A stretch of DNA of 64,000 bases, taken from Chloracidobacterium sp. Lineage in GTDB: Bacteria; Acidobacteriota; Blastocatellia; Chloracidobacteriales; Chloracidobacteriaceae. Position numbers and translations under genes: made by a program. Each line of letters opens with the position of its first letter. Positions within the stretch are counted from its first letter, which is position 1. The stretch is from contig JANWUV010000001.1 of assembly GCA_025057975.1 (NCBI GenBank), forward strand, positions 360,811-424,810, given 5' to 3'. Below, in pieces: positions 9,681 through 18,146 of the stretch. The notes below the pieces were generated by a model that was not told the DNA's origin, made no database searches, and saw only the letters and a list, made by a program, of their open reading frames with translations.

Positions 9681-11768
9681 ATGAACAACACGTCGCCTGT
9701 CGAGTTGTCGCCCGACCCGCCCGCTGCCGAGGCGGCGGAAGTCACGGTGCGCCGTTCGGATGACAGCATCGCCGGCTTTGACGCGCAGCGCATTGTGGAA
9801 TCGCTGCGCCGCGAGCTCGGCGTCTCGCGCGAACTCGCCCAGCGGATAGCTCAGGATATTGAAGTTGTCGTCCGCCGGTCGGCGCTCCGCCGTGTAACTT
9901 CGTCCATGCTGCGAACGCTGATAGATGCCAAGCTCATTGAGTACGGCTTGGAAACCGAATACCGAGCGCATGCCCGACTAGGGCTGCCGGTCACCGACGT
10001 TGATCGCATCGTCAAACAGGCTGGCCACCGCGCCGCGCCCTTGCCGCTGACCCCGGAGGGGACAAGCCTTGAAATTGCCGCCGCCGTCAAGCGTGAATAC
10101 GCCCTGCTGTCGGTGTTTTCCGCGCCGGTGGCTGAAGCGCATTTGGTCGGCGACATCTTTATTCAGGACTTAGGGGCGATTGATCGTCCCTACGCCATCA
10201 TCCAGTCGCCGGATGTCGTCAAACGGCACGGGTTTGCGCTGCCGAATCGGTTTACCGTTTCTCGTCCGGCGCGGCATCCAGAAGTGCTGGTCGCCCATTT
10301 GGTCAAGTCATCGTCGGCTCTGCAGGGCTATGTCAACGGTACCGTCGAGTGGGACGCCGTCAACTTTAGCCTAGCGCCGTACTTGGAAAGTCTGACCGAG
10401 CGAGAGTTAGCCCAGATTGCCGAGTCCTTGATTTTTGAGCTGTCAGCGACGGCGGTTGGACGCGGCGGCGCGACGCCTACCTGCGTCATGCATCTTGACT
10501 GGCAAGCGCCGCCGTATCTGGCGCAGCGTCCGGCCGTTGGCCCCGGCGGCGGCTTCACCGGCAAAGTCTACGCAGATTACACCCCCATAGCGCGTCGCTT
10601 TCTCTGGGCGCTGTTTAGCGCTTACCGGGACGGCGATGGGCAGAAACTGCCGTTGTTGGGGATTCGTCCAGTCCTGCACGTTACGCCTGAGGACGCTGAC
10701 GATGAATGGCGGGCGCTTGTCACCGAGGCCTGCCGTACCCTGCTGGAACGGGGCAATGTTTGGTTCGCCTTCGACCACACCCCGGAACGGGCTTTCCTCA
10801 GTCGGTTTGGTTTACCTTACGAAACAGGTTTCGCCGAGGCCGCGACGGATGAGTGGTGCGCCGCCGCCTTCCAAGTGGTCGCCATCAACCTGCCGCGTGC
10901 GGCCTATCGGGCGCGTCCGGGCAAGGTCGTTGAGATTTTTGAGGAACTCACACGGTTGATGGACATCGCTGCGCAGTCGCACCTAGAAAAGCGAGTGTTT
11001 CTAGAAAAACTGCTGGCGCGTGGTGAAGACGGCCCACTGGCGTTGCTGGCGGCGCGACGCGGTGGGCGACCTTTTTTGCGGCTGAGTCGAACTACCCACC
11101 GGCTGTGCCCGGTCGGCCTTGATGACTTGGCGCAGGCTGTTACTGGCTATCGGCTTCATGAGTCTTCTGTGGCGCGCGATTTCGGCGCACAGGTCGTTAC
11201 TCACCTTGCCGCCGAAGCCGCGCGCCTCACCTCCCGCCATAAGACCCACTTCGTCTTGGCTGAATCGCATACTGAAGGGATGACGGAACGCTTTGCCCGC
11301 CTAGACACGCGGTTTTTCCCACAAACCGCTGTGGATGGCCGTCCGTTTGCCGACCTAGCGACGATAGAAAGTTACGTCAACGGAGCGAAACTATCGCCGG
11401 CGGCGCCGCTCCCGCCGCGTCAACGCGCCCAGTGGGAGGGTCAGATTCAGCGCGGCTACTTGCTCAACGCCACGACAGACCTCTGGCTGGGCGACGACCT
11501 CCCGACGCCGACCCAACTTGCTGATTTGGTGGCCGACATCCGTACCGACGGCTTAGCTACGGGGCTGATGGCGGCGCCGGAGTTTACGGTCTGCCGCGCC
11601 TGCGGCGGCGTCACCGTTGGGAACGCAACGACATGTACAGCCTGTGGCTCGACCCAAGTCGAAACCCTCGCCAAGGCGACCAATCGCTACAGCCGGGTGG
11701 CGGCTTGGTCGCCAGCGGCTCAGGCTGAACGGCAGCGTCGCGCGCGCGTTACTGCCGATGTACTGTGA
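9681..11768 (+). CDS. NrdD-like protein (anaerobic ribonucleotide reductase homologue) lacking radical-site residues
   Basis: Homologous over most of its 695 residues to class III (NrdD) ribonucleotide reductase. An N-terminal ATP-cone (VRRSDDSIAGFDAQRIVESL, residues about 23-105) is followed by the barrel domain with family landmarks EAHLVGDIFIQDL, FQVVAINLPRAAY, EIFEELTRLMDIAAQSHLEK and LTGxxLHE-like VTGYRLHESS. Near the C terminus is a Cys4 zinc ribbon (CRACGG...CTACGS). The glycyl-radical loop reads SRVAAWS where active enzymes have RVxGY, so the radical Gly is Ala675. The region that usually carries the thiyl Cys (CCRL/MGCR) reads RFGLPYETGF, without Cys. No nrdG activase is adjacent. 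I infer a non-reductase, perhaps a nucleotide-sensing paralogue. The start at 9681 precedes the conserved N terminus; an earlier frame from 9552 lacks homology. Confidence 0.8.
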   Translation: MNNTSPVELSPDPPAAEAAEVTVRRSDDSIAGFDAQRIVESLRRELGVSRELAQRIAQDIEVVVRRSALRRVTSSMLRTLIDAKLIEYGLETEYRAHARLGLPVTDVDRIVKQAGHRAAPLPLTPEGTSLEIAAAVKREYALLSVFSAPVAEAHLVGDIFIQDLGAIDRPYAIIQSPDVVKRHGFALPNRFTVSRPARHPEVLVAHLVKSSSALQGYVNGTVEWDAVNFSLAPYLESLTERELAQIAESLIFELSATAVGRGGATPTCVMHLDWQAPPYLAQRPAVGPGGGFTGKVYADYTPIARRFLWALFSAYRDGDGQKLPLLGIRPVLHVTPEDADDEWRALVTEACRTLLERGNVWFAFDHTPERAFLSRFGLPYETGFAEAATDEWCAAAFQVVAINLPRAAYRARPGKVVEIFEELTRLMDIAAQSHLEKRVFLEKLLARGEDGPLALLAARRGGRPFLRLSRTTHRLCPVGLDDLAQAVTGYRLHESSVARDFGAQVVTHLAAEAARLTSRHKTHFVLAESHTEGMTERFARLDTRFFPQTAVDGRPFADLATIESYVNGAKLSPAAPLPPRQRAQWEGQIQRGYLLNATTDLWLGDDLPTPTQLADLVADIRTDGLATGLMAAPEFTVCRACGGVTVGNATTCTACGSTQVETLAKATNRYSRVAAWSPAAQAERQRRARVTADVL

Positions 11769-11840
11769 GTGAACTGTCTGTGCTGCGGCCTCCTTCTGCA
11801 GGCGGAATCGTACATCACCCAAACTCGCCCGTCGCTTTGC

Positions 11841-12539
11841 TTATTCGTCGCCTTCCGCCGCAGGCAGATCGCTGACCAGATCAAGCAAATCCGGGCCGGA
11901 ACGCCGCTCATTTTCTTGAAGCCACGCCGCCAATTGCAGGCGTTGCTCGCGGTTGAGTCGCCCAACCAATCGAAGCAGTTCGGCCCGCTGCCGCTTCAGT
12001 TGAGCGTCAAGCGTCGCCTGCAAACGCGCTTCAAGTTCAGCCTCACGCTGGGTGGTTTGTTCGGTCAGCGCCTCCGTCACTGTCTGGGCCGCCAAGCGTC
12101 GCAGCGCGGCTTCGTCCACCGCCACCGAACTAGACGCCTGTGGTGTGCGTTCCGTGCGCCCCGACCAGCCGAAAGAAACAGAAACATTTTGCGGCCCAAC
12201 TGTTACCCGAAAGCCAGCTAACGCCAGCACGACAAAGGCGGCAGCCAGGCTGGTCGCCATTCGACCCCACAGGGGGAGTATGGCGAAGAACTCACGCCAC
12301 GCCTGCCACAATGTCGGCTTGACGACAAGGTGCACACGCGGCGCGACGGCATCCATTGTCCAGCTTTGCAGCGTCGCCTGGACAGACTTGAAGCCTTCTA
12401 ATTCGGTGCGACAGACGGCGCAAACTTGCAGGTGACGCTCAATGTCCGCGATCTCGGCGGGGGTGGCTTCTCCGTAAAGGTAGGCCACCAGGTCCGGGCC
12501 GCGGTCGCAGGCGGGGGCTGACGAACGATGCGTGGTCAT
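11841..12539 (-). CDS. Membrane-anchored anti-sigma factor with zf-HC2 domain
   Basis: Likely the cognate anti-sigma factor of the ECF sigma encoded immediately upstream (14-bp gap, same direction). The N terminus carries a zinc anti-sigma signature, C...LVAYLYGEATPAEIADIERHLQVCAVCR, with the HxxxCxxC core. A single transmembrane helix (LAAAFVVLALAGFRVTV) lies near residues 100-117. The C-terminal half, outside the membrane, is a charged coiled coil (EALTEQTTQREAELEARLQA...) that could sense or bind envelope signals. Release of the sigma factor by regulated proteolysis is the usual mechanism for this family; nothing here shows which protease. Confidence 0.85.
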   Translation of the reverse strand: MTTHRSSAPACDRGPDLVAYLYGEATPAEIADIERHLQVCAVCRTELEGFKSVQATLQSWTMDAVAPRVHLVVKPTLWQAWREFFAILPLWGRMATSLAAAFVVLALAGFRVTVGPQNVSVSFGWSGRTERTPQASSSVAVDEAALRRLAAQTVTEALTEQTTQREAELEARLQATLDAQLKRQRAELLRLVGRLNREQRLQLAAWLQENERRSGPDLLDLVSDLPAAEGDE

Positions 12540-12553
12540 AAACGATTTCCTCC

Positions 12554-13219
12554 TCAGTGAGACGAACGGTGCAGGCCCAGACCTTCCAGACGGCGACGCA
12601 AGAGATTGAGTCCCGTGTAGAGCCGGGTTTTGACCGTACTCACCGGAATCCCAAGCACTTCAGCGATTTCGTGAAACTTCAGCCCTTCATACTCCTTCAT
12701 CACAATGACCTGCCGCATTTCCGGGGGAAGCGCCGCCAGCGCCCGCCGGACGAGTTGCGCTTGTTCATCACGGAGCAATGCCTCATCCACAGTGCCGGCC
12801 GTTGCTGGAGGATCGAAGCCGTGCGCTTCGGCGTGTTCGTCAAGCGAGACGTTCTCGGACGGCTGACGCCGTTGCCGTGAGCGACAGGCGTTGAGCGCAA
12901 TCCGATAAAGCCACGAGGAAAACTTGGCTTCACCGCGAAACGTTTTCAGGTTGCGAAACGCCGCCAGAAACGTCTCTTGGCATACCTCCCGCGCATCTTC
13001 ATCCGACCCCATCAGGCGATAGGCCAAGCTGAACACCGGGCGTTCCCAGCGCCGAACCAGGAGTTCAAACGCCCGGTGTTCTCCGCTCAGCGTACGCTCG
13101 ACCAACTCTAAGTCAGACGCTTCTACCATCGGTTGGTTTTCGCTCTGCCAGCCGGGTTGACCGATCATCACGGCTGCGCCCGTCCCGGACGCGCGAAATA
13201 AGACGCCAACCTCAGCCAT
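12554..13219 (-). CDS. ECF-type RNA polymerase sigma factor (RpoE-like)
   Basis: Alternative sigma factor directing RNA polymerase to a stress or envelope regulon. Region 2 is seen in [38 protein letters not shown] and [19 protein letters not shown]; region 4 in [20 protein letters not shown] and [20 protein letters not shown]. The annotated start at 13219 gives 221 aa, but an ATG at 13129 ([14 protein letters not shown]) coincides with the beginning of conserved sequence and may be the true start (191 aa). The gene leads a two-gene operon with its anti-sigma factor. The 278-bp region upstream, shared with a divergent small-protein gene, contains two TGCCTCACATT repeats (about 13291-13318). 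Confidence 0.92.
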   Translation of the reverse strand: MAEVGVLFRASGTGAAVMIGQPGWQSENQPMVEASDLELVERTLSGEHRAFELLVRRWERPVFSLAYRLMGSDEDAREVCQETFLAAFRNLKTFRGEAKFSSWLYRIALNACRSRQRRQPSENVSLDEHAEAHGFDPPATAGTVDEALLRDEQAQLVRRALAALPPEMRQVIVMKEYEGLKFHEIAEVLGIPVSTVKTRLYTGLNLLRRRLEGLGLHRSSH

Positions 13220-13497
13220 AAAGTCGGATTTTTACCGTTGCAGCAGTGGCATGCCGAACCAAGGTGGGGCGTTTTAGCGACCGTCGGCCAAAATGCCTCA
13301 CATTTTTGCCTCACATTCGGTGGCCGGTGAAAGCGCACTCTCAGTTGCCGCCTCACAACTGACTGACTCTGAAAATCTTCAGGAAGACGCCCTTTCTCTT
13401 TTCAGCAGCGGCACAGCGTTTGCTTACCCCTTTTGTCGGTATCCGCCATCATTGAAGACGGAGCAACCAAAGCTAACTTCTCGAAAGGACTTACGCC

Positions 13498-13713
13498 ATG
13501 AAGAAAATTGCGCTCGCGCTTTTCGTCGCGCTCGTAATGGGCGTGACCACCTTTGGCGTCATCGAAAACGCCTATGCTCAAGACCAGCCGGCCGCTGGCA
13601 GCGGTAGTTCATCCGGCACGAAAGCAACAAAGAAGAAACGCCGTCGTCGCAAGAAGAAGAAAGAAAGCTCTTCTTCAACGCCAAGCGGCGCAGTGATGGC
13701 CAATCAGTTCTAA
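13498..13713 (+). CDS. Small secreted Lys/Arg-rich protein, unknown function
   Basis: 71 residues. MKKIALALFVALVMGVTTFG... with cleavage likely after AYA (residue about 27) is a textbook Sec signal peptide. The mature part is only about 44 residues: a Ser/Gly stretch, a very basic run (TKKKRRRRKKKKE) and a Ser-rich tail ending in AVMANQF. AAAGGA lies 9 nt upstream of the ATG and a strong intrinsic terminator follows 40 bp after the stop, so it is a free-standing transcript that looks highly expressed. It is divergent from the ECF sigma gene and could be a target, but no promoter pair proves this. It could bind nucleic acid, polyanions or the envelope; function is not inferred. Confidence 0.75.
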   Translation: MKKIALALFVALVMGVTTFGVIENAYAQDQPAAGSGSSSGTKATKKKRRRRKKKKESSSSTPSGAVMANQF

Positions 13714-13751
13714 AATCCGTTCGACAACATCACGGTTGACACGAATTGCAG

Positions 13752-13781
13752 GCATGGGGGCGCACGCCCCCATGCTTTTTT
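13752..13781 (+). terminator. Intrinsic terminator of the small basic protein gene
   Basis: Near-perfect stem GCATGGGGGCG / GCCCCCATGC around a 3-nt loop, followed at once by six T residues. It lies about 40 bp after the stop codon at 13713. Confidence 0.9.
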
Positions 13782-13898
13782 GTCGCCATGCAGGCAAAGC
13801 CTTCAGGCTACGCTTGTTTCCGCTCACCGGCCAAGTAGTATGCAAGACAAACCATGGCGGCTTGACGCCAGGCACACCCTATGGAGTTTGTCTGAGGC

Positions 13899-15404
13899 AT
13901 GACGTTTGACATCTGGACGCGCGACCCGCGTACCTTGGCCGCCGACGCGCTGGCCGTGTTTGTGTTTGAAGAAGATACCCTGACCACGCCCGAACTGGCG
14001 GTTTTCCATGAATCCATGCCGGGCCTTCTGCCAAACGTGCTAGGGACGGAGATGCGCGGGAAAATCGGTGACGCCGTAACGCTATACGTGGTCGGTGGAT
14101 TGGAGGCCAAACGGCTGTTGCTGATTGGTGCCGGGCCAGTCGCCGACTTTGACCTGCGGACGTTGCGCCGGTGCAGCGCGCAGGCGGCGCGTGTCGCCGT
14201 CAAGAAGAACGTGACAACGTTGGCGCTGCTCCCACGCGGCAGTTTTGATCCGGGGCAGGCGGCGGCGGCGATGGCCGACGGCGTATTGACCGGCCTCTAC
14301 GACCCTGCGCTTTACCGCAAGCCGAAAGAGGACACTAAAAACATCGAATGTGTGCTCTTGTGTGTAGAGCCGGTGGCTGAAGCGGCCACTCGGCAGGGCG
14401 TTGCGCGAGGTGTCACCCTTGGCGAGGCAGTCAATTTCGCCCGCACGCTTGCGCAAGAGCCGGGCAACAAGTTAACGCCGGTCGAAATGGCGCGGCGGGC
14501 GCAGGCCATGGCCGAACGTGAGGGGTTGGACTGTACGGTCTTCGGGCGTGAGCAGATGGCGGAAATGGGCATGGGCGCGTTGCTGGCCGTCGGGCAGGGC
14601 AGTGCGCAGGAGCCGCAACTGATCCGGCTCAGCTACCGCCCGGCGGAAAGCAGCGGCTACGACCATATACGCCTCGCCTTCGTCGGCAAGGGCATCACAT
14701 TTGACACAGGCGGAATCTGCATCAAGCCGCGCGACGCGATGTGGGAAATGAAGTATGACATGTCCGGCGGCGCGGCGGTTATCGGCGCTATGCAGGCGCT
14801 CGCTCGGCTCAAGCCGCCTATTGCCGTGGACGGTTATGTGGCGGCGGCGGAAAATATGCCGTCGGCGGCGTCCTACAAGCCGGGGGATGTCCTGCACGCC
14901 TACAGCGGTAAGACGATTGAGGTGATAGACACGGACGCCGAAGGTCGCCTTGTGCTGTGTGACGCACTGGCTTACGCCCGCAAGGACGGCGGCGCAACCC
15001 ATCTGGTCGATCTGGCGACGCTGACCGGCGCAGTGATGGTGGCGCTGGGGCAAGAGCGGGCGGGGCTGATGGGCACCGATCCGGCTTGGATTGAAAGCGT
15101 CAAGGCGGCGGCGGCGGCGGCGGGAGAAAAAGTTTGGCAGTTGCCCTTGGACGAGGAGTACGGCGAACTGATGAAAAGCGACATCGCCGACATTAAGAAT
15201 CTGGGCAATCGCTACGCTGGCTCTATCACGGCCGCTTGGTTTTTGCGGGAGTTTGTGGAAGACACGCCTTGGGTTCATCTTGACATCGCCGGCGTCGCTT
15301 GGCTTGACAGCGACAAACCCGACATGGCGAAGGGGCCAACTGGCTTTGGGGTGCGGACGCTTGTGCAACTTGTCGAACAGATGGCCGCTGGACAACTGAA
15401 CTAA
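13899..15404 (+). CDS. pepA: Leucyl aminopeptidase (M17 family)
   Basis: Dinuclear-metal cytosolic aminopeptidase that releases N-terminal residues from peptides. The 501-aa length fits the family. Metal and catalytic motifs are in order: GKGITFDTGGICIKP (Lys and Asp), MKYDMSGGAAVIGAM (Asp), and DTDAEGRLVLCDAL, the M17 signature (usually NTDAEGRL; here the first residue is Asp). The N-terminal macro-like domain is divergent, as usual. GAGG precedes the ATG by 2-3 nt, which is tight, so a slightly different start is possible. It ends 47 bp before the next gene in the same direction. Confidence 0.95.
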   Translation: MTFDIWTRDPRTLAADALAVFVFEEDTLTTPELAVFHESMPGLLPNVLGTEMRGKIGDAVTLYVVGGLEAKRLLLIGAGPVADFDLRTLRRCSAQAARVAVKKNVTTLALLPRGSFDPGQAAAAMADGVLTGLYDPALYRKPKEDTKNIECVLLCVEPVAEAATRQGVARGVTLGEAVNFARTLAQEPGNKLTPVEMARRAQAMAEREGLDCTVFGREQMAEMGMGALLAVGQGSAQEPQLIRLSYRPAESSGYDHIRLAFVGKGITFDTGGICIKPRDAMWEMKYDMSGGAAVIGAMQALARLKPPIAVDGYVAAAENMPSAASYKPGDVLHAYSGKTIEVIDTDAEGRLVLCDALAYARKDGGATHLVDLATLTGAVMVALGQERAGLMGTDPAWIESVKAAAAAAGEKVWQLPLDEEYGELMKSDIADIKNLGNRYAGSITAAWFLREFVEDTPWVHLDIAGVAWLDSDKPDMAKGPTGFGVRTLVQLVEQMAAGQLN

Positions 15405-15451
15405 GAACACAGGACAAAGACCTCAGGCCCAAGCCTTTTCAGGGGCGCGCG

Positions 15452-16663
15452 ATGGTCGAGTCCCTCGAACTTTGGATTGAACGTCTCGTCGCTGGGGGGA
15501 ACGGTCTTGCTCACCTGCCCGACGGACGAGCGGTTTTTGTGCCGTATGTCGCGCCGGGTGAGTTGGTACGCATTCAGCTTGTCGAAGAAAAACCGACCTT
15601 TGCGCGCGGCCGGCTGCTGGAAGTGATTCAAGCTGCGACAGTACGGCGTACGGCTCCTTGCCCGCACTACGGCGTCTGCGGCGGCTGTCAGTTGCAACAC
15701 TTGCACTATGCGGCCCAAGTGGAGGTTAAACGTTCTCTGATTCGCGAGGCGCTGCTCCGGTTGGGGCACATCGTTTGGGACGCCCCCATCCCAATGCGAA
15801 CGGGGTCGGAATGGGGCTACCGAGGCCGTGTGCAATTCAAGCTAGCCGCCGCCGGCGACCGCTTACGAGTCGGCTTCTATGCCGCCGGCACAAACGAGCT
15901 GTGTGAGATCGAAACATGTCCGTTGCTTGCGCCACCGCTGGCCAAGCTACCAATGCTTCTGCGCCAACAGCACCCAACGCTCCCACCGAACAACGCCCTG
16001 GATGTCGCCGTCGGCGATGGAGACGCGCTCTCAGCTTCCGCGCCGGTCGCCGCGCTCTCGACGCGACCGATTACGCGCCGGATTGGCGATTTCGTTTACA
16101 CCTATGACGCGCGGTGTTTTTTTCAAGTCAACTGCGAGTTGGTTGCGGCGCTCGTCGCCGAAGTCGTCCCGGACAGCATGCCGCCGGGCAGATTGGCGCT
16201 TGATCTGTACGCCGGCGTCGGGCTGTTTACACTTCCGTTGGCCCGACGGTTTCGGCAAGTCATTGCTGTTGAAGTCTCGCCTAACGCAGTCGCCTTTGCG
16301 CGTGAAAACGTAGAGCGGAACGACGCGGCCAATGTTCAGGTCGTCGCTGAAGATTGTGGACGCTGGCTCCAGAGGCGGGCGGCGGCGTTCACCGATCGGG
16401 TTGATTGGTTGGTTGCAGACCCGCCGCGCGCCGGCCTCGACCATGCCGTCCGTAAGGGTATTGCTGCGATTCGTCCGCGACACATCACATACATCTCCTG
16501 CCATCCGGCGGCGCTCGCCCGCGACCTAAAGTTCTTGCTGGCGCAGGGCTACCAGTTGACCGGCTTAGTTGGTTTTGATCTGTTCCCGCAAACGGCTCAC
16601 GTTGAGGTCGTCGCCCGATTGGCGCGAATCGCCGCCGCTCCATCAGAGGCGACCATCAACTGA
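15452..16663 (+). CDS. rlmD: 23S rRNA (uracil-C5)-methyltransferase, RumA/RlmD type
   Basis: SAM-dependent enzyme that makes m5U in 23S rRNA (RlmD targets U1939 in E. coli; the exact site here is not known). The N-terminal TRAM domain (residues about 1-55) is followed by iron-sulfur cysteines in CPHYGVCGGCQLQHL, with a later Cys in ETCPLL. The Rossmann domain has DLYAGVGLFTLPLARRF (SAM binding), VADPPRAGL and the catalytic Cys in YISCHPAALARDL. 403 aa is within the family range. RlmCD and TrmA-like paralogues share the fold; the TRAM domain and 4Fe-4S motif favour RlmD/RlmCD. Confidence 0.9.
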   Translation: MVESLELWIERLVAGGNGLAHLPDGRAVFVPYVAPGELVRIQLVEEKPTFARGRLLEVIQAATVRRTAPCPHYGVCGGCQLQHLHYAAQVEVKRSLIREALLRLGHIVWDAPIPMRTGSEWGYRGRVQFKLAAAGDRLRVGFYAAGTNELCEIETCPLLAPPLAKLPMLLRQQHPTLPPNNALDVAVGDGDALSASAPVAALSTRPITRRIGDFVYTYDARCFFQVNCELVAALVAEVVPDSMPPGRLALDLYAGVGLFTLPLARRFRQVIAVEVSPNAVAFARENVERNDAANVQVVAEDCGRWLQRRAAAFTDRVDWLVADPPRAGLDHAVRKGIAAIRPRHITYISCHPAALARDLKFLLAQGYQLTGLVGFDLFPQTAHVEVVARLARIAAAPSEATIN

Positions 16664-16734
16664 AATCTCCTCCTATCGAGACTAAACCCTTCTAGACTAA
16701 AAAGTTCGTCTCAACGCCCGAAACGGTTTTGCGC

Positions 16735-16764
16735 TTGACGCACCGTGCGCCAGCTGCCTACTAT
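16735..16764 (+). promoter_or_regulatory. Candidate sigma70-type promoter of the rsmH-ftsL-ftsI cluster
   Basis: TTGACG (16735-16740) and TACTAT (16759-16764) are separated by 18 bp and lie 23 bp upstream of the rsmH start. The match to consensus is 5/6 and 4/6. Confidence 0.5.
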
Positions 16765-16787
16765 TCGCATCCAAATGAACGCCTTCA

Positions 16788-17747
16788 ATGACGCCCAACA
16801 CACCTCCCTGTCATACTCCAGTCCTGTTACAAGAAGTCTTGACGGCGCTTGAACCGGCGCGCGGCGGCTGGTTTGTGGACGGCACGGTGGGCTTGGGTGG
16901 ACACAGCGAGGCGCTGTTGGCAGCCGGAGCCAACGTCTTGGCGATTGACCGCGACGCCGAGGCATTGCGTTATGCTGCGGAACGGCTTGCCAAGTACGGC
17001 GATCGTGTACGGTTTGTTCACGACGATTTTCGCTCTCTAAAAAAGATTTTATCTCGGCTGGGCTGGACACAGGTCGCTGGCGTCTTGGTGGATTTGGGGG
17101 TTTCCTCGTGGCAGCTCGACAATCCGGCGCGTGGTTTCAGTTTTCGCTCTGACGGCCCGCTTGATATGCGGATGGACACCACCAGTCGGTCGCTCACGGC
17201 GGCTGACATCGTCAACACCTGGGAGGAAGCAAAGCTGGCTGAGCTGATTTGGCGGTGGGGCGAAGAACGCTGCGCCCGGCGGGTGGCACGCGACATTGTA
17301 GCGGCGCGGCGGCAGTCGCCTATTCTCACCACCGGACGGCTAGCGGACATTGTTCGGCGGGCGATCCCAACGCGCGGGCCGTACCGGCTTGATCCGGCGA
17401 CGCGCACGTTTCAGGCGTTGCGTATCGCCGTCAATCGGGAACTCGAAGGGTTGGAAACCTTCATATCGGAGGCGACGGATGTTCTTGCGCCGGGCGGAAG
17501 GTTGGCGGTTCTGACATTTCACTCGCTAGAGGATCGCCTGATCAAACGCGCTTTGCGGCGGGAGGCCGGCGTCCCGGACGATGATGCGCCGGTGGATGTC
17601 TGGGGACAGCGCATCGCACCTGAACCGCGTCTGCGGTTGTTGCACCGTCGCCCAATCGTTCCAACGGCGGCTGAAGTGGCGGCGAACCCGCGCGCACGCA
17701 GCGCTAAACTCCGTAGCGCAGAACGCTTACCGCCGGCGTCAGTGTAG
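16788..17747 (+). CDS. rsmH: 16S rRNA (cytosine1402-N4)-methyltransferase
   Basis: Methylates N4 of C1402 in the ribosomal decoding centre; typically the first or second gene of the division and cell-wall (dcw) cluster. 319 aa. Starts MTPNTPPCHTPVLLQEVLTA, with the diagnostic HTPVLLxE; SAM motif FVDGTVGLGGHSEALL; later VAGVLVDLGVSSWQLD, TRTFQALRIAVNRELEGLE and LTFHSLEDRLIKRAL, all hallmarks of RsmH/MraW. It is followed at 61 bp by an FtsL-like gene and then a PBP gene, which is the conserved dcw order. mraZ is not in front; rlmD is. Confidence 0.97.
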   Translation: MTPNTPPCHTPVLLQEVLTALEPARGGWFVDGTVGLGGHSEALLAAGANVLAIDRDAEALRYAAERLAKYGDRVRFVHDDFRSLKKILSRLGWTQVAGVLVDLGVSSWQLDNPARGFSFRSDGPLDMRMDTTSRSLTAADIVNTWEEAKLAELIWRWGEERCARRVARDIVAARRQSPILTTGRLADIVRRAIPTRGPYRLDPATRTFQALRIAVNRELEGLETFISEATDVLAPGGRLAVLTFHSLEDRLIKRALRREAGVPDDDAPVDVWGQRIAPEPRLRLLHRRPIVPTAAEVAANPRARSAKLRSAERLPPASV

Positions 17748-17807
17748 CCACCATCTCTTGACCTATCGAACCTGGGGGGAACTTATGCTGCCAGTGGGTG
17801 AGGTTGT

Positions 17808-18146
17808 ATGGCTCGCGATCGGTATGTTGTTCCGCTCAGGAACCAACGGCGTCGCCGCCCCCTTGACCGGCAGGCGCTGCTTCGGTGGGCATTTGTTTGT
17901 ATTGGCGGCCTGACGCTCGCGGTGGGTTTCGGCTTCGCCGCTTGGCAACAGCAAGAGGCGCTACGCCTTGGCTACGAAGCTCAACAGCTTCGTTCTGAAC
18001 TCAATGAACTGATCCGTGAACGGGACCGGCTCGAAACGGAACGTCAACGAAAGCTGTCGCCGATGCTCGTCGAGCGATTGGCGCAGCCGTACAACTTTGC
18101 CCGGCCGCAAACCGGGCAGACCGTTGTGGTGGAGGCGCGTCCCTAA
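17808..18146 (+). CDS. FtsL-like cell division membrane protein
   Basis: Small bitopic protein (112 aa) in the position of ftsL, between rsmH and the division PBP gene. A basic cytoplasmic N terminus (RNQRRRRPLDRQ) precedes one transmembrane helix (FVCIGGLTLAVGFGFAAW, residues about 28-46). Then a heptad-like coiled coil (EAQQLRSELNELIRERDRLETE) ends in a short conserved-looking tail. This topology is that of FtsL/DivIC septal proteins, which bridge FtsB/Q to the FtsWI synthase. Sequence conservation in FtsL is low, so the call rests on topology and gene order. The stop overlaps the next ATG by one base, implying translational coupling. Confidence 0.8.
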   Translation: MARDRYVVPLRNQRRRRPLDRQALLRWAFVCIGGLTLAVGFGFAAWQQQEALRLGYEAQQLRSELNELIRERDRLETERQRKLSPMLVERLAQPYNFARPQTGQTVVVEARP

